DNA of 33,035 bases from CBFGTJ01 sp965651815 (GTDB lineage Bacteria; Actinomycetota; Acidimicrobiia; Acidimicrobiales; Microtrichaceae): contig CBFGTJ010000012.1 of assembly GCA_965651815.1 (NCBI GenBank), positions 1 to 33,035 on the forward strand, read 5' to 3'. The notes beneath the pieces are model-generated. The model saw only the letters and a list, made by a program, of their open reading frames with translations. It ran no database searches and had not been told where the DNA came from. Of the stretch, positions 14,929-22,913 are shown one piece after another. The first letter of the stretch is position 1, and each line of letters opens with the position of its first letter. The translations under genes were made by a program, and so were the position numbers.

Positions 14929-15223
14929 GCCTCCGCGCCCGAAGTCAAGGGTTGAATGCGCGACGCCGCGGGCGCATGGTGATGGGTGCTGGGGGGATCA
15001 CCTCCACGCACGGTCAGGTCGGCGGCTCCGACCGTCGGCAGGGCTGGAAACGATCGACCGCTCGCACGTCCTCGAACTCGCGAACACCAGGATGCGCCGC
15101 CATCGGGCCGGCAGCGCCGGACTCGGGCTCGCCACCGGGTTCGCCCGCACGGACGAGGAGGTGCGGGCGGTCGGTCGCGTGGAGGGGATCGGGACCGTCG
15201 CCGGTCGTCGGTAGCGTGGGTGC
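14929..15223 (+). other. Near-300-nt gap with weak coding remnant
   Basis: Just after the kinase, GCGCCCG (14935-14941) can pair with CGGGCGC (14969-14975) across a 27-nt loop, a poor terminator candidate. A 99-codon frame (14915-15214, GTG start) runs through; its last ~50 codons (from about 15065) look coding-like in third-position GC and residue mix, but there is no plausible start, and I recognise no family. The end holds the promoter of the next gene. I see no RNA gene. Confidence 0.3.
15212..15217 (+). promoter_or_regulatory. -10-like TAGCGT of the small lipoprotein gene
   Basis: TAGCGT ends exactly 6 nt before GTG 15224 and no Shine-Dalgarno is present, which fits a leaderless mRNA. 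Confidence 0.55.
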
Positions 15224-15799
15224 GTGCCGTGCCCGCCGCGCCAGCGCGACCGACGACGGTCCGACCACCCGACCCTCCACGGCCGCTCCCGCCGACCCCG
15301 GGCGATCGGCCCACTGCGGCTCGGGGCGGTCGTGACGGCCGCCGCCGTGCTCCTCGCCGGGTGCGGTGGCCGCGGCGAGGAGCGCCGCCGCGCCGACGCC
15401 GAGCGTCGGCCGACCACCACGGAGCTCGAGCGCGACCAGTGGCGGCGGCGCGCCCAGCGCACGTGCGACCGCTGGAACGACGACTACGCCCACCTCGCCA
15501 CCGCGGAGCTGTCGACCGCGGCCGATGCGGTCGAGCACACCCGCGAGGTCGAGGCGCTCGCCACCGGGATCGCCGAGGAGCTGCGCGAGGTGGGGTTGCC
15601 CGACGAAGGGCGCGAGGACGCCGAGCGGCTCCTCGACCTGTCGGACGAGATGGCCGAGGCCGCGGGCAACCTCACCCGAGCCGCGGCGCGGCGCGACGGT
15701 GCCGCGGTCGAGCGGGTCACCCGCCGCATCGAGCGGCTGGGGGAGCGGATCAACGAGCTCGCCGAGCGGCTCGAGGTGCCGGCCTGCGGCGGCTACTGA
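15224..15799 (+). CDS. Hypothetical small lipoprotein with coiled-coil character
   Basis: This 191-residue protein has an Arg-rich n-region, the hydrophobic stretch LRLGAVVTAAAVLLAGC and a clear lipobox LAGC (Cys near residue 47). The mature part is charged and helical (Glu/Arg/Ala-rich, about residues 55-180) with heptad-like leucines, so a coiled coil or helical bundle is likely. The C-terminus ends in a Cys-containing PACGGY. I recognise no family; a periplasm-facing lipid-anchored role is inferred from the signal only. GTG 15224 is chosen because the -10 spacing marks it as the transcript start. It is convergent with the crotonase gene. Confidence 0.75.
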   Translation: MPCPPRQRDRRRSDHPTLHGRSRRPRAIGPLRLGAVVTAAAVLLAGCGGRGEERRRADAERRPTTTELERDQWRRRAQRTCDRWNDDYAHLATAELSTAADAVEHTREVEALATGIAEELREVGLPDEGREDAERLLDLSDEMAEAAGNLTRAAARRDGAAVERVTRRIERLGERINELAERLEVPACGGY

Positions 15800-15839
15800 C
15801 CGCCGCCGCGAGCGTAGGGTCGGCCGGTCGCGGCCCGGC

Positions 15840-16685
15840 TCACCAGCCCTTGAACTCGGGCGCCCGCCGCTCCCGGAACGCGGCCAGGCCCTCCTGGAAG
15901 TCGCCGGAGGCGGTGAGGAGGTCCTGTGCGAAGGCCTCCTCCTCGAACGCGGTGTGCCGGCTCGACTCGAACGAGCGGTTGAGGAGCCACTTGGTGAGGG
16001 CGAGCGCCTTGGTGGGCGCCTCGGCGAGCCGCCCCGCCAGCTGGTCCACCTCCGCCGCCAGCTCGCCGGCGGGCACCACCCTGTTCGCGATGCCCAGCTG
16101 CGCGCAGCGCTCGGCGGGCACGTCGTCCGCGAGGAACATGATCTCCTTGGCGACCTGCGGGCCGACGATGCGCGGCAGCAGGTAGGCGCCGCCCGCGTCG
16201 GGGAGGATCCCGCGGCGGACGAACACCTCGACGAGCTTCGCCCGGTCCGCCATCACGACCAGGTCGCACGCGAGCACGAGCTGGGCGCCGCCACCCGCGG
16301 CGGTGCCGTTGACCGCGGCGACGACCGGCTTCTCGCAGTCGAGGATCGACGCGACGAGCCGCTGCCACCCCTGGCGGATCAGGCGGGCGGCGTCACCGAC
16401 GGCCCGCTCCGGTGCCCCCTCGGGGCGGGGCGGCGTCGGCTTCTGCGGGCCGCCGAGGTCCGCGCCGGTGCAGAAGTGGCGGTCACCCGCGCCGGTCAGC
16501 ACGACGACCCGGACCCCGAGGTCCGCGGAGGCCCACTCGAACAGCTCGGTGAGGCCGTCGCGCATCGAGGCGTCGAGCGCGTTCCCCCGGTCGACCGCGT
16601 CGATCGTGATCCTGGCGACGCCGCCCGAGACCTCGTAGCGGATGCGGTCGTCCACCGTGGGACTCGTCGTCTGTTCGCTCGCCAT
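15840..16685 (-). CDS. Enoyl-CoA hydratase/isomerase (crotonase) family protein
   Basis: This 281-residue crotonase-fold enzyme acts on an acyl-CoA thioester. Oxyanion-hole blocks are HFCTGADLGG (about residue 70) and NGTAAGGGAQLVLACD (about 125). In classical enoyl-CoA hydratases a catalytic Glu follows the second GGG (as in GGGCEL); here it is Gln (GGGAQL), while RGILPDAGGAYLLPR carries the Asp seen in isomerase/PaaG-like members. An isomerase or other crotonase activity is therefore more likely than simple hydration. ATG 16685 follows GGGGAG. It lies 43 nt downstream of the ATP-grasp gene on the same strand and may be co-transcribed. Confidence 0.9.
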   Translation of the reverse strand: MASEQTTSPTVDDRIRYEVSGGVARITIDAVDRGNALDASMRDGLTELFEWASADLGVRVVVLTGAGDRHFCTGADLGGPQKPTPPRPEGAPERAVGDAARLIRQGWQRLVASILDCEKPVVAAVNGTAAGGGAQLVLACDLVVMADRAKLVEVFVRRGILPDAGGAYLLPRIVGPQVAKEIMFLADDVPAERCAQLGIANRVVPAGELAAEVDQLAGRLAEAPTKALALTKWLLNRSFESSRHTAFEEEAFAQDLLTASGDFQEGLAAFRERRAPEFKGW

Positions 16686-16728
16686 CGGCTGCTCTCCCCG
16701 TCGTCGCCGGCCAGGACGGCGGGTCAGG

Positions 16729-17670
16729 CTAGCTGCCGCTCCGCGCCGCCTTCGCACGACGGGCGTGCGCGACGAAGCACTCGGCCGCCCGGGCCGCGGC
16801 CCCCGGATCGGTCTCGAGGAAGAACGACGGCTCGGTGAGCTCGAGCTCGAGCAGCACGGGACGGTCGTCCGCGTCGCGCAGGAGGTCCACCCGGGCGTAG
16901 GCGAGGCGGTCGACGCCCAGCTCGGCGACCGCCGCCGCGAGCACGTCCTCCGCCACGGCCCGCTCGTCGGCCGCCGCGGCGCGCGGCTCGATCTCCTCGC
17001 GGGCGAACAGGCCCTCGACCGGCTCCCCGCCCGGTGTGAGCAGCGGCCCCTTGCGGAACGCGTGGGAGAGCTCGCCGTCGAGGTACACCATGCCGGTCTC
17101 GCCGACCCGGTCGACCGCCGGGAGGTACGGCTGCACCATCACCGACCTGCCGGCCGCGAGCAGCGAGCGGGCGTGCGCGACCGCGTCGTCACGGCGCTCG
17201 GCGGGGTGCCGCACCGTGTCCTTCGATCCCGCGGAGATCGTCGGCTTCACCACGACCTCACCCGGGGGCATGCCCTCCACCACCGGCGCCGGGTCCTCGC
17301 CGGGCCCGACGAACGCGGTGGGCACCACCCGGCACCCGCGCGCGGCGAGCGCCCCGAGGTAGCGCTTGTCGATGTTCCACTCGAGCACCGCGGGAGGGTT
17401 GATGAGCGTGGTGAGCGAACCGACCCGGTGCGCCCAGGCGACGAACTCGTCGGGCCGTTCCGCGTAGTCCCAGGTGGAGCGCACGACCACCAGGTCGAAG
17501 GCGGCCCAGTCGACCGCCGGGTCGTCCCACTCGGCGGGGCCGGCCCACGCGCCGGCCGCCTCGAGCGCGGCGACCAGGGCGGGTGCGTCGTCGTCCTCCG
17601 CCCAGCCCTGCGCGACGGTCGCGAGGGCGATGCGGGGCGCGTCGTGCTCGATCCGGTCGGCGGGGGGCAC
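16729..17670 (-). CDS. ATP-grasp domain protein (glutathione-synthetase-like/DcsG-like)
   Basis: This 313-residue ATP-dependent carboxylate-amine ligase-like protein has an N-terminal pre-ATP-grasp domain (IALATVAQGWAEDDDAPAL, then DLVVVRSTWDYAERPDEF and INPPAVLEWNIDKRYL) and an ATP-grasp core with PPGEVVVKPTISAGSKDT, an acidic PVLLELELTEPSFFL metal-binding strand and a C-terminal helix. The N-terminal pattern is that of the uncharacterised RimK/GshB-like family that includes O-ureidoserine cyclo-ligase DcsG. The substrate is unknown; a small peptide, amino acid or metabolite ligation is inferred. GTG 17670 has TAGGTT ending exactly 6 nt upstream and no Shine-Dalgarno. Confidence 0.85.
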   Translation of the reverse strand: MPPADRIEHDAPRIALATVAQGWAEDDDAPALVAALEAAGAWAGPAEWDDPAVDWAAFDLVVVRSTWDYAERPDEFVAWAHRVGSLTTLINPPAVLEWNIDKRYLGALAARGCRVVPTAFVGPGEDPAPVVEGMPPGEVVVKPTISAGSKDTVRHPAERRDDAVAHARSLLAAGRSVMVQPYLPAVDRVGETGMVYLDGELSHAFRKGPLLTPGGEPVEGLFAREEIEPRAAAADERAVAEDVLAAAVAELGVDRLAYARVDLLRDADDRPVLLELELTEPSFFLETDPGAAARAAECFVAHARRAKAARSGS

Positions 17671-17676
17671 ACGCCG

Positions 17677-17682
17677 AACCTA
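17677..17682 (-). promoter_or_regulatory. -10-like TAGGTT of the ATP-grasp gene
   Basis: The hexamer on the minus strand ends 6 nt before GTG 17670. It lies back-to-back with the P450 promoter in a 58-nt divergent gap. Confidence 0.55.
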
Positions 17683-17716
17683 TCCGTCCGCCCGTCGCCG
17701 CCTCGAACGGGCGTGG

Positions 17717-17722
17717 CAGAGT
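17717..17722 (+). promoter_or_regulatory. -10-like CAGAGT of the P450 gene
   Basis: CAGAGT, within GTGGCAGAGT, ends exactly 6 nt before GTG 17729. The same GTGGCAG prefix and spacing recur before the GYF-domain gene at 21774. Confidence 0.45.
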
Positions 17723-17728
17723 CACGCC

Positions 17729-18979
17729 GTGGACCTCGATGCGATCGACCTGTGCGACCTCGACCGGTTCGCGTCGGGCTTCCCGCACGAGTGGTTCACC
17801 GCGCTGCGGCGCGAGCGACCGGTCTGGTTCCACCCGCCGACGCCCACCACGCCCGGCGGTGAGGGGTTCTGGGTGCTCAGCACCCACGAGCTCGTGTCGG
17901 CCGCCGCGGCCGACGCAGCGACGTTCTCCTCGCACACCGGAGGGGAGCGGGAGGGCGGTGGGACCCTGATCGAGGACCTGCCCGAGGGCTACGCGGGCGT
18001 GCTGCTCAACATGACCGACGGCAGGTCCCACCAGCAGTTCCGGTCGCTGCTCACCCCGTCGCTGTCGCCGCGGGCGCTCGCCGCGCTCGAGGAGGACCTG
18101 CGCGCCCGGGCGCGTGCGATCCTCGCCGCGGCCATCGACGCCGGAGAGGTCGACCTGCTCGTCGACGTGGCGGCCGAGCTCCCGCTGCAGGCAGCCGCCG
18201 GCCTGCTCGGCGTGCCGCAGGCCGACCGCCACCTCCTCCTGCGGTGGGCGGATGCGACCCTCGACCACCGGGAGGGCGATCCCGAGCAGCTCGCCCGCGA
18301 GGCCGAGGAGGCCTCCGCGGCGCTGTTCGCGTACGGCGCCGAGCTGATCGAGCGGCGCCGCCGCGAACCCGGCGACGACCTGCTGTCCGCCGCGGTGCAC
18401 GGGACCGTCTCCGACGCCGTTGCCGGCGACGGCAGCCGCCGTTCCCTGCGCGACGACGAGCTGCTCCTGCTGTTCGGGCTGCTGTGCGCCGCGGGCACCG
18501 AGACGACCCGCAACACGATCGCGGTCGGGCTCGCGGTCCTCGCGGAGCAGCCCGAGCAATGGGACCTGCTGCGCGACGAACCGGTGCTGGTGCCGGGCGC
18601 GGTCGAGGAGATGCTGCGCTGGGCGTCCTCCACCCCCTACAACCGGCGCACCGCGACCCGGGACGTCGAGGTCGGCGGGGGGCGCATCTCGGCGGGCGAC
18701 AAGGTGACGCTGTGGTGGGCGTCGGCCAACCGGGACGAGCAGGTGTTCGAGGACCCGTTCCGGTTCGACGTGCGCCGCGACCCGAACCCGCACCTGGCGT
18801 TCGGGCACGGTGCGCACTTCTGCCTCGGCGCACGCCTCGCGCGCATGGAGGTGCGGCTGCTGCTCGAGGAGCTGCTCGCCTCCGGGGCCCGGATCACGAG
18901 CTGCGGTCCGATCGAGTGGACCCGCTCCAACAAGCACACCGGCGTGCGGCACCTGCCGGCCCGCCTGGAGCCGACCTGA
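17729..18979 (+). CDS. Cytochrome P450
   Basis: This 416-residue soluble bacterial class I P450 is expected to monooxygenate a lipid, steroid or other hydrophobic substrate with a ferredoxin and reductase encoded elsewhere. Visible are the I-helix oxygen-activation motif AGTETTRN, the K-helix ExxR (EMLRW), the TPYNRRTATRD segment, and the heme loop FGHGAHFCLGARLAR with the axial thiolate C365. Length and motif order are complete. The overall pattern resembles actinobacterial sterol/fatty-acid families, but I cannot assign a CYP family number. It is followed by an HMG-CoA-lyase-family gene that has its own promoter. Confidence 0.95.
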   Translation: MDLDAIDLCDLDRFASGFPHEWFTALRRERPVWFHPPTPTTPGGEGFWVLSTHELVSAAAADAATFSSHTGGEREGGGTLIEDLPEGYAGVLLNMTDGRSHQQFRSLLTPSLSPRALAALEEDLRARARAILAAAIDAGEVDLLVDVAAELPLQAAAGLLGVPQADRHLLLRWADATLDHREGDPEQLAREAEEASAALFAYGAELIERRRREPGDDLLSAAVHGTVSDAVAGDGSRRSLRDDELLLLFGLLCAAGTETTRNTIAVGLAVLAEQPEQWDLLRDEPVLVPGAVEEMLRWASSTPYNRRTATRDVEVGGGRISAGDKVTLWWASANRDEQVFEDPFRFDVRRDPNPHLAFGHGAHFCLGARLARMEVRLLLEELLASGARITSCGPIEWTRSNKHTGVRHLPARLEPT

Positions 18980-19005
18980 CCGTCGCGGCGGTGCGGGCGG
19001 GTGCC

Positions 19006-19011
19006 TAGGCT
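19006..19011 (+). promoter_or_regulatory. -10-like TAGGCT of the HMG-CoA-lyase-family gene
   Basis: TAGGCT ends exactly 6 nt before ATG 19018, and there is no Shine-Dalgarno. Confidence 0.55.
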
Positions 19012-19017
19012 CGATCC

Positions 19018-19989
19018 ATGGAACGAGCCGTCACCATCGTCGAGGTCGCGCCGCGGGACGGGCTGCAGAGCGACGGCGCCGTCGTCCCGACCGAGGCGAA
19101 GCTCGAGCTGATCCAGCGTTGCGTCGACGCCGGCATCCGGCGGATCGAGGCCACGAGCTTCGTCAACCCGAAGCGGGTGCCGCAGATGGCCGACGCGGAC
19201 GACGTGATGGCCGGGCTCCACCGCCGGCGCGGGGCGGCCCCGCCCGACGCGCCGATCCGGCGGGCGTCCTTCATCGGCCTCGTGCTCAACCGGCGGGGCG
19301 TCGAGCGCGCCCTCGACGCGGGCTGCGACGAGGTCAACGCGGTGGTGCCGGTCAGCGACACGTTCAGCGAGCGGAACCAGGGGACCGACACCGCCGGCGC
19401 GATCGCCGTGTGGGAGCAGGTCGCCGAGCTCGCCCGCGGGGCGGGTGTGCCGGCGAGCGTCACGCTCACGACCAGCTTCGGGTGCCCCTACGAGGGCGAG
19501 GTGCCCCTCGAGCGGCTCGCGGAGGTCGTCGCTCGCTGCGCGGCCGCGGGCGGTGACGAGATCGCGCTCGCCGACACGATCGGGGTCGCGGTGCCCACCG
19601 ACGTGCGCGCCCGGCTGGAGGTCGCCCGCGAGGAGCTGGGGCGGGTGGGGACCGGGCAGTCGCTGCGGGTCCACTTCCACAACACCCGCAACACGGGTGT
19701 CGCGTGCGTCGCGACCGCCGTCGAGGAGGGCGTCACGGTGGTCGACAGCTCGCTCGGGGGCATCGGCGGCTGCCCCTTCGCACCGAACGCGACCGGGAAC
19801 GTCCCCACCGAGGACGTGGCCTACATGTTGGAGCGCATGGGGCGTCCCACCGGTGTGGACCTGCACGCGCTCGTGTCGACGGTGCAGTGGATGGAGTCGC
19901 CCGCGCTGCTCGGTCGCGGCGTGCCGGGGCTCCTCTCCCGGGCCGGGGTCTTCCCCGACGTCGCGATCGGCGCCGCGCCGCGCCGCTGA
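19018..19989 (+). CDS. Hydroxymethylglutaryl-CoA lyase family protein
   Basis: This 323-residue DRE-TIM aldolase of the HMGCL branch cleaves a 3-hydroxy-3-methylacyl-CoA such as HMG-CoA to acetoacetate and acetyl-CoA, as in leucine catabolism. The N-terminal metal/catalytic motif is APRDGLQ (R13, D14), TSFVNPKRVPQMAD follows, the metal His pair is in HFHNTRNTG, and the catalytic Cys loop is GGIGGCPFAPNATGN with TEDVAYML. All signature positions look intact. It is close to a crotonase and a P450, but no acyl-CoA carboxylase is near, so use in leucine breakdown rather than another aldol cleavage is inferred. Confidence 0.92.
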   Translation: MERAVTIVEVAPRDGLQSDGAVVPTEAKLELIQRCVDAGIRRIEATSFVNPKRVPQMADADDVMAGLHRRRGAAPPDAPIRRASFIGLVLNRRGVERALDAGCDEVNAVVPVSDTFSERNQGTDTAGAIAVWEQVAELARGAGVPASVTLTTSFGCPYEGEVPLERLAEVVARCAAAGGDEIALADTIGVAVPTDVRARLEVAREELGRVGTGQSLRVHFHNTRNTGVACVATAVEEGVTVVDSSLGGIGGCPFAPNATGNVPTEDVAYMLERMGRPTGVDLHALVSTVQWMESPALLGRGVPGLLSRAGVFPDVAIGAAPRR

Positions 19990-20017
19990 GTCCGGCGCCG
20001 CTGAGCCGTCGGCCGGG

Positions 20018-21625
20018 TCAGACGATGCTCGCCGCCCCGCCGCCCGCGGCGGAGAGCGGGAACGCGATCAGGAAGGCGTCGAGCCCTCCCGCCGGTGGCG
20101 TCTGCGCCATCTGCCCGGTGGTGGTGCCCCCCAGGACGACGAGCCCGTCCTCGGTGGTCGTCATGGAGGTGACCTCCTCGTCGCCGACGGACCCGAACCG
20201 CGCGACCCAGAGCACCTCGCCCGAGCCGACGTCGAGCGCGGCGAGGAAGCCGTCGGCGCCGCCGCCGGCCCCGGCCTCCGGCACGAGCTCGCCGAACCCG
20301 CTGTGCGTGGTGCCCGCGACGTAGGCGACGGCCCCGTCGGTCACCACCGCGGCCGCCCGGTCGTCGCCGTCCTCGCCGAGCGTGGTGATCCAGCTGAGCG
20401 TGCCGTCGGTCGCGAAGGCCGCGGCGAACCCGTCGCTGTCGCCGCCGGGCAGTGCGTCGGGGGTCGCGCCGGGCCCATCCCCCCGGGGTGGCACGGTCCC
20501 TCGGGGAGGCACGGTCCCGTCGGGCGGCGCGGCGTCGTCACCGGCGCCGAGGGACCCGTCGGTGGTGCCGGCCGCGACGAAGGTCTCGGTCCCCCTCGCC
20601 GCGGAGCCCGCGACCGCCACCGAGTGGATGACGTCGGAGCCGGCGGAGCCGATCTGGGTGATCCAGCGCTGGCGGCCGGCGGGGTCGAACCGCGAGATCC
20701 ACGCGTCACGTCCACCGCTCGAGCTGCGGCCGAGGTCGCCGTCGGTGTACCCGGCGACGATCCCGTCGCCGTCGGGGGTGATCGCCGCCGCCGTGGACGC
20801 GTCCTCCATGGGGGTGCCGAACTGGCGGGCCCACACCGGTGTGCCGTCCGCGGTGAGCCGCAGCGCGATCGCGTCGCCGCCGCCGAGCCCGCGCCCGGTC
20901 GGGTCCTGGGCGCCGGGCAGCAGCCCCCCGACCCGACCCGCCGCGTACAGCCGGTCCTGTTCGGGGTCACCGGCCAGGTCGGTGGCGACCTCGCTGTCGG
21001 TGCCGCCGAGCTGCACCACGCCCGCGAGCGTGTCGTCCTCGTCCAGCAGGCCACACCACAGGTCCAGGGACCCACCGACGGTCGAGCCGAGCTGGCCGCC
21101 CGTGGACCCGCAGGCCATGGCGCCGGCGCCGTTCGGTGCCACGCCGAGCGCGACGTCGTCGGCGGGGGTGCCCGCCCCCTGCAGCGACACCAGCTCACCC
21201 TCGGTGTCGACGTGGGCGACCAGGACGTCGGTGCCGCCCAGGACCGGCCTCGCCGCGGCGCCCTCGACGAGGGCCGGCAGCTCGCCCGTCGTCGAGCCGG
21301 CCACGACCACCCGGTCGTCCGAGGACGACAGCGCCCGCGGGACGTCGTCGCCGGAGCCACCGAACTGGAGGGTCCACACCGGCGCCGGCGGCGCCTCCTC
21401 GCCGTCGCCGCCCCGGCCGCGCCGGTCGTCGCGCTGCGGGGGAGCGGTGGTGGTCGTCGTGTCCAGCTCGGGGAGCGTCACGTCCGCCACCTTGCGGTCG
21501 TCGCCGAGGCTGCACCCGACCAGCGCGAGCGCTCCCGCGGCCACGAGCGCAGCCGCCATCCGTCGTGCCGCCCGCGCTCCCGGGCGCGCGGCGTGGTGGC
21601 GGTCCTGCTCGGCTGCGCGTCCCAC
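20018..21625 (-). CDS. Beta-propeller (SBBP-like repeat) lipoprotein
   Basis: This 535-residue exported protein has a signal with lipobox ALVGC (near residue 37-38), a Thr-rich linker and then repeats of ~50 residues typical of SBBP-type beta-propeller blades, e.g. DAWISRFDPAGRQRWITQIG followed by a VAG-type strand. At least six blade-like units are visible. A Pro/Gly insert with two TVPPRG repeats interrupts one blade (around + strand 20470-20530). It probably binds a partner or is structural outside the cell; no enzymatic motif is seen. GTG 21625 is chosen because AGAGGA lies 9 nt upstream; the frame extends to GTG 21655 without a better site. Confidence 0.8.
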   Translation of the reverse strand: MGRAAEQDRHHAARPGARAARRMAAALVAAGALALVGCSLGDDRKVADVTLPELDTTTTTAPPQRDDRRGRGGDGEEAPPAPVWTLQFGGSGDDVPRALSSSDDRVVVAGSTTGELPALVEGAAARPVLGGTDVLVAHVDTEGELVSLQGAGTPADDVALGVAPNGAGAMACGSTGGQLGSTVGGSLDLWCGLLDEDDTLAGVVQLGGTDSEVATDLAGDPEQDRLYAAGRVGGLLPGAQDPTGRGLGGGDAIALRLTADGTPVWARQFGTPMEDASTAAAITPDGDGIVAGYTDGDLGRSSSGGRDAWISRFDPAGRQRWITQIGSAGSDVIHSVAVAGSAARGTETFVAAGTTDGSLGAGDDAAPPDGTVPPRGTVPPRGDGPGATPDALPGGDSDGFAAAFATDGTLSWITTLGEDGDDRAAAVVTDGAVAYVAGTTHSGFGELVPEAGAGGGADGFLAALDVGSGEVLWVARFGSVGDEEVTSMTTTEDGLVVLGGTTTGQMAQTPPAGGLDAFLIAFPLSAAGGGAASIV

Positions 21626-21761
21626 TCGGCTCGGTCCTCTCGACTGGCTCGCCACATCTTTGCCGCTGCGGGGGCGGGTGGGCGGCCGCCCCGGTGGGAG
21701 TGCCTACGTGCGCACGGTGCACTCCGGTGCGTCGGACCGCCAGCGAGCGCCGCCGTTGTGG

Positions 21762-21767
21762 CAGGCT
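21762..21767 (+). promoter_or_regulatory. -10-like CAGGCT of the GYF-domain gene
   Basis: CAGGCT, within GTGGCAGGCT, ends exactly 6 nt before ATG 21774 with no Shine-Dalgarno. It is nearly identical to the element before the P450 gene. Confidence 0.45.
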
Positions 21768-21773
21768 CACGGA

Positions 21774-22910
21774 ATGACCGATCTGCCACCCCTGGAAGAG
21801 CCGCAGGCCTACGTCGTCGTGGGTCCTGACGACCAGCGCGGCCCCTACACCATGGAGCTCCTGATCGGCGAGGTCCTGGCGGGTCGGCTCAGCGACGCCA
21901 CGCCCGTGTGGTGGCCGGGGCTGTCGGACTGGACGACCATGGGCGGCCACCCGGCGCTCGCCGCGGAGATCCAGCGCCGCCGCGCGTCGTCCGCAGCGCC
22001 TGCACCGGGGTGGGCGCCCGATCCCGGTTCGGCCGGCGGCGCGCCCCAGCCCACCTACGAGCAGCAGCCGACCTACGAGCAGCAGCCCACCTACGAGCAG
22101 CAGGGCTACGGCCAACAGCAGGGCTACGAGCAGCAGGGCTACGCGCAGCCCCAGCCCTCCTACGAGCAGCAGGGCTACGAACAGCAGCAGGGCTACGAAC
22201 AGCAGTACGGCCAGCAGCCGACCTACGAGCAGGCGGCGCCCGAGGCCGAGCAGGCCGCTGAGCCGTCGGTGTTCGGCGCCACGTCGTACCAGCAGGCCGA
22301 GGCGGCAGCGCCCACCGACGCGTCGGGTACGTCCTACATCGACGTGGAATCCTCGCCGGGGACCGCGGCCGCACCGACCGGGGCCGAGCTGCCCGACGAC
22401 GTGCGCCGCGACTTCGAGGACCTCGTGGCCCGGTCGAGCGCGAGGGCCGGCGCGGCGGACCGCGTGGCGCAGGTCGAGGAGGAGCTCCTGCAGGCCGCCA
22501 CCGAGGGAGCCACCTCGCAGGGGTGGTCGCCCGCGGGCCGAGAGGTCGCGGACGGGGTCACCGAGCTCCGCTTCGACGGTGAGGGCGGGACCCAGCTCGT
22601 GGTCGCCGTCGGGCGCCTCGAGGGCACGCCGGCGTCCGAGCTGCAGCGCGCCGTGGTGCCGCTCCAGGTCTCGGCGAGCTCGGGCTCGGGCGGCGGGTCG
22701 GTCCACAGCGCCACCGGCGCCCACGGCGAGGTGATCGTCGTGGCGGACGAGTGGAGCGGGCACACCACCTCGTCGGTGTCGCTCCTCCTCGGGCTCGAGG
22801 ACTACCTGGGCGCCGAGGGTGTCGTGGACCGCGCGGCGGCGACCCGCGACGTGGCCGCCGCGGTGGCCGTGGTGCGGAGCCGCCTCGGCGGCGACCTCGG
22901 GGGCGTCTAG
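21774..22910 (+). CDS. GYF_2-type domain protein with Tyr/Gln-rich repeats
   Basis: This 378-residue protein begins with a GYF_2/DUF4339-like domain (about residues 10-60: YVVVGPDDQRGPYTMELLI, then TPVWWPGLSDWTTM), a module often found in envelope or adaptor proteins. A low-complexity Tyr/Gln/Glu region follows (about 93-153) built from PTYEQQ and QGYEQQ units. The C-terminal half (about 200-375) is an acidic, apparently folded alpha/beta domain I do not recognise. There is no signal peptide or membrane span, so it is probably cytoplasmic. The stop codon TAG overlaps a -10-like TAGACT for the downstream metal-ATPase transcript. ATG 21774 fits the 6-nt -10 spacing. Confidence 0.85.
   Translation: MTDLPPLEEPQAYVVVGPDDQRGPYTMELLIGEVLAGRLSDATPVWWPGLSDWTTMGGHPALAAEIQRRRASSAAPAPGWAPDPGSAGGAPQPTYEQQPTYEQQPTYEQQGYGQQQGYEQQGYAQPQPSYEQQGYEQQQGYEQQYGQQPTYEQAAPEAEQAAEPSVFGATSYQQAEAAAPTDASGTSYIDVESSPGTAAAPTGAELPDDVRRDFEDLVARSSARAGAADRVAQVEEELLQAATEGATSQGWSPAGREVADGVTELRFDGEGGTQLVVAVGRLEGTPASELQRAVVPLQVSASSGSGGGSVHSATGAHGEVIVVADEWSGHTTSSVSLLLGLEDYLGAEGVVDRAAATRDVAAAVAVVRSRLGGDLGGV
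22050..22232 (+). repeat. Tyr/Gln-coding minisatellite
   Basis: In-frame degenerate repeats encode PTYEQQ three times in 18-bp units, then mixed QGYEQQ, QPSYEQQ and QYGQQ units. It is internal to the GYF-domain gene, and the unit length varies in multiples of three. Confidence 0.9.
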
Positions 22911-22913
22911 ACT
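22908..22913 (+). promoter_or_regulatory. -10-like TAGACT for the riboswitch/P-type ATPase transcript
   Basis: TAGACT overlaps the TAG stop of the GYF-domain gene and would start a 5' leader of about 190 nt before ATG 23114. No good -35 is visible, so read-through from the upstream gene remains possible. Confidence 0.4.

Noticed and set aside
14935..14976. Possible tRNA or strong terminator after the kinase gene
   Set aside because: No cloverleaf can be drawn and the 7-bp stem has a 27-nt loop with no T-run.
17258..18952. Long minus-strand frame antisense to the P450 gene
   Set aside because: The plus-strand frame has all P450 motifs; the antisense one has none.
20382..21773. Upstream extension of the GYF-domain reading frame
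   Set aside because: It is antisense to the beta-propeller gene, and the -10 spacing and domain start place the true start at 21774.
22050..22232. CRISPR-like or non-coding repeat
   Set aside because: Units are in frame and degenerate in multiples of three, and encode a Tyr/Gln-rich protein segment.
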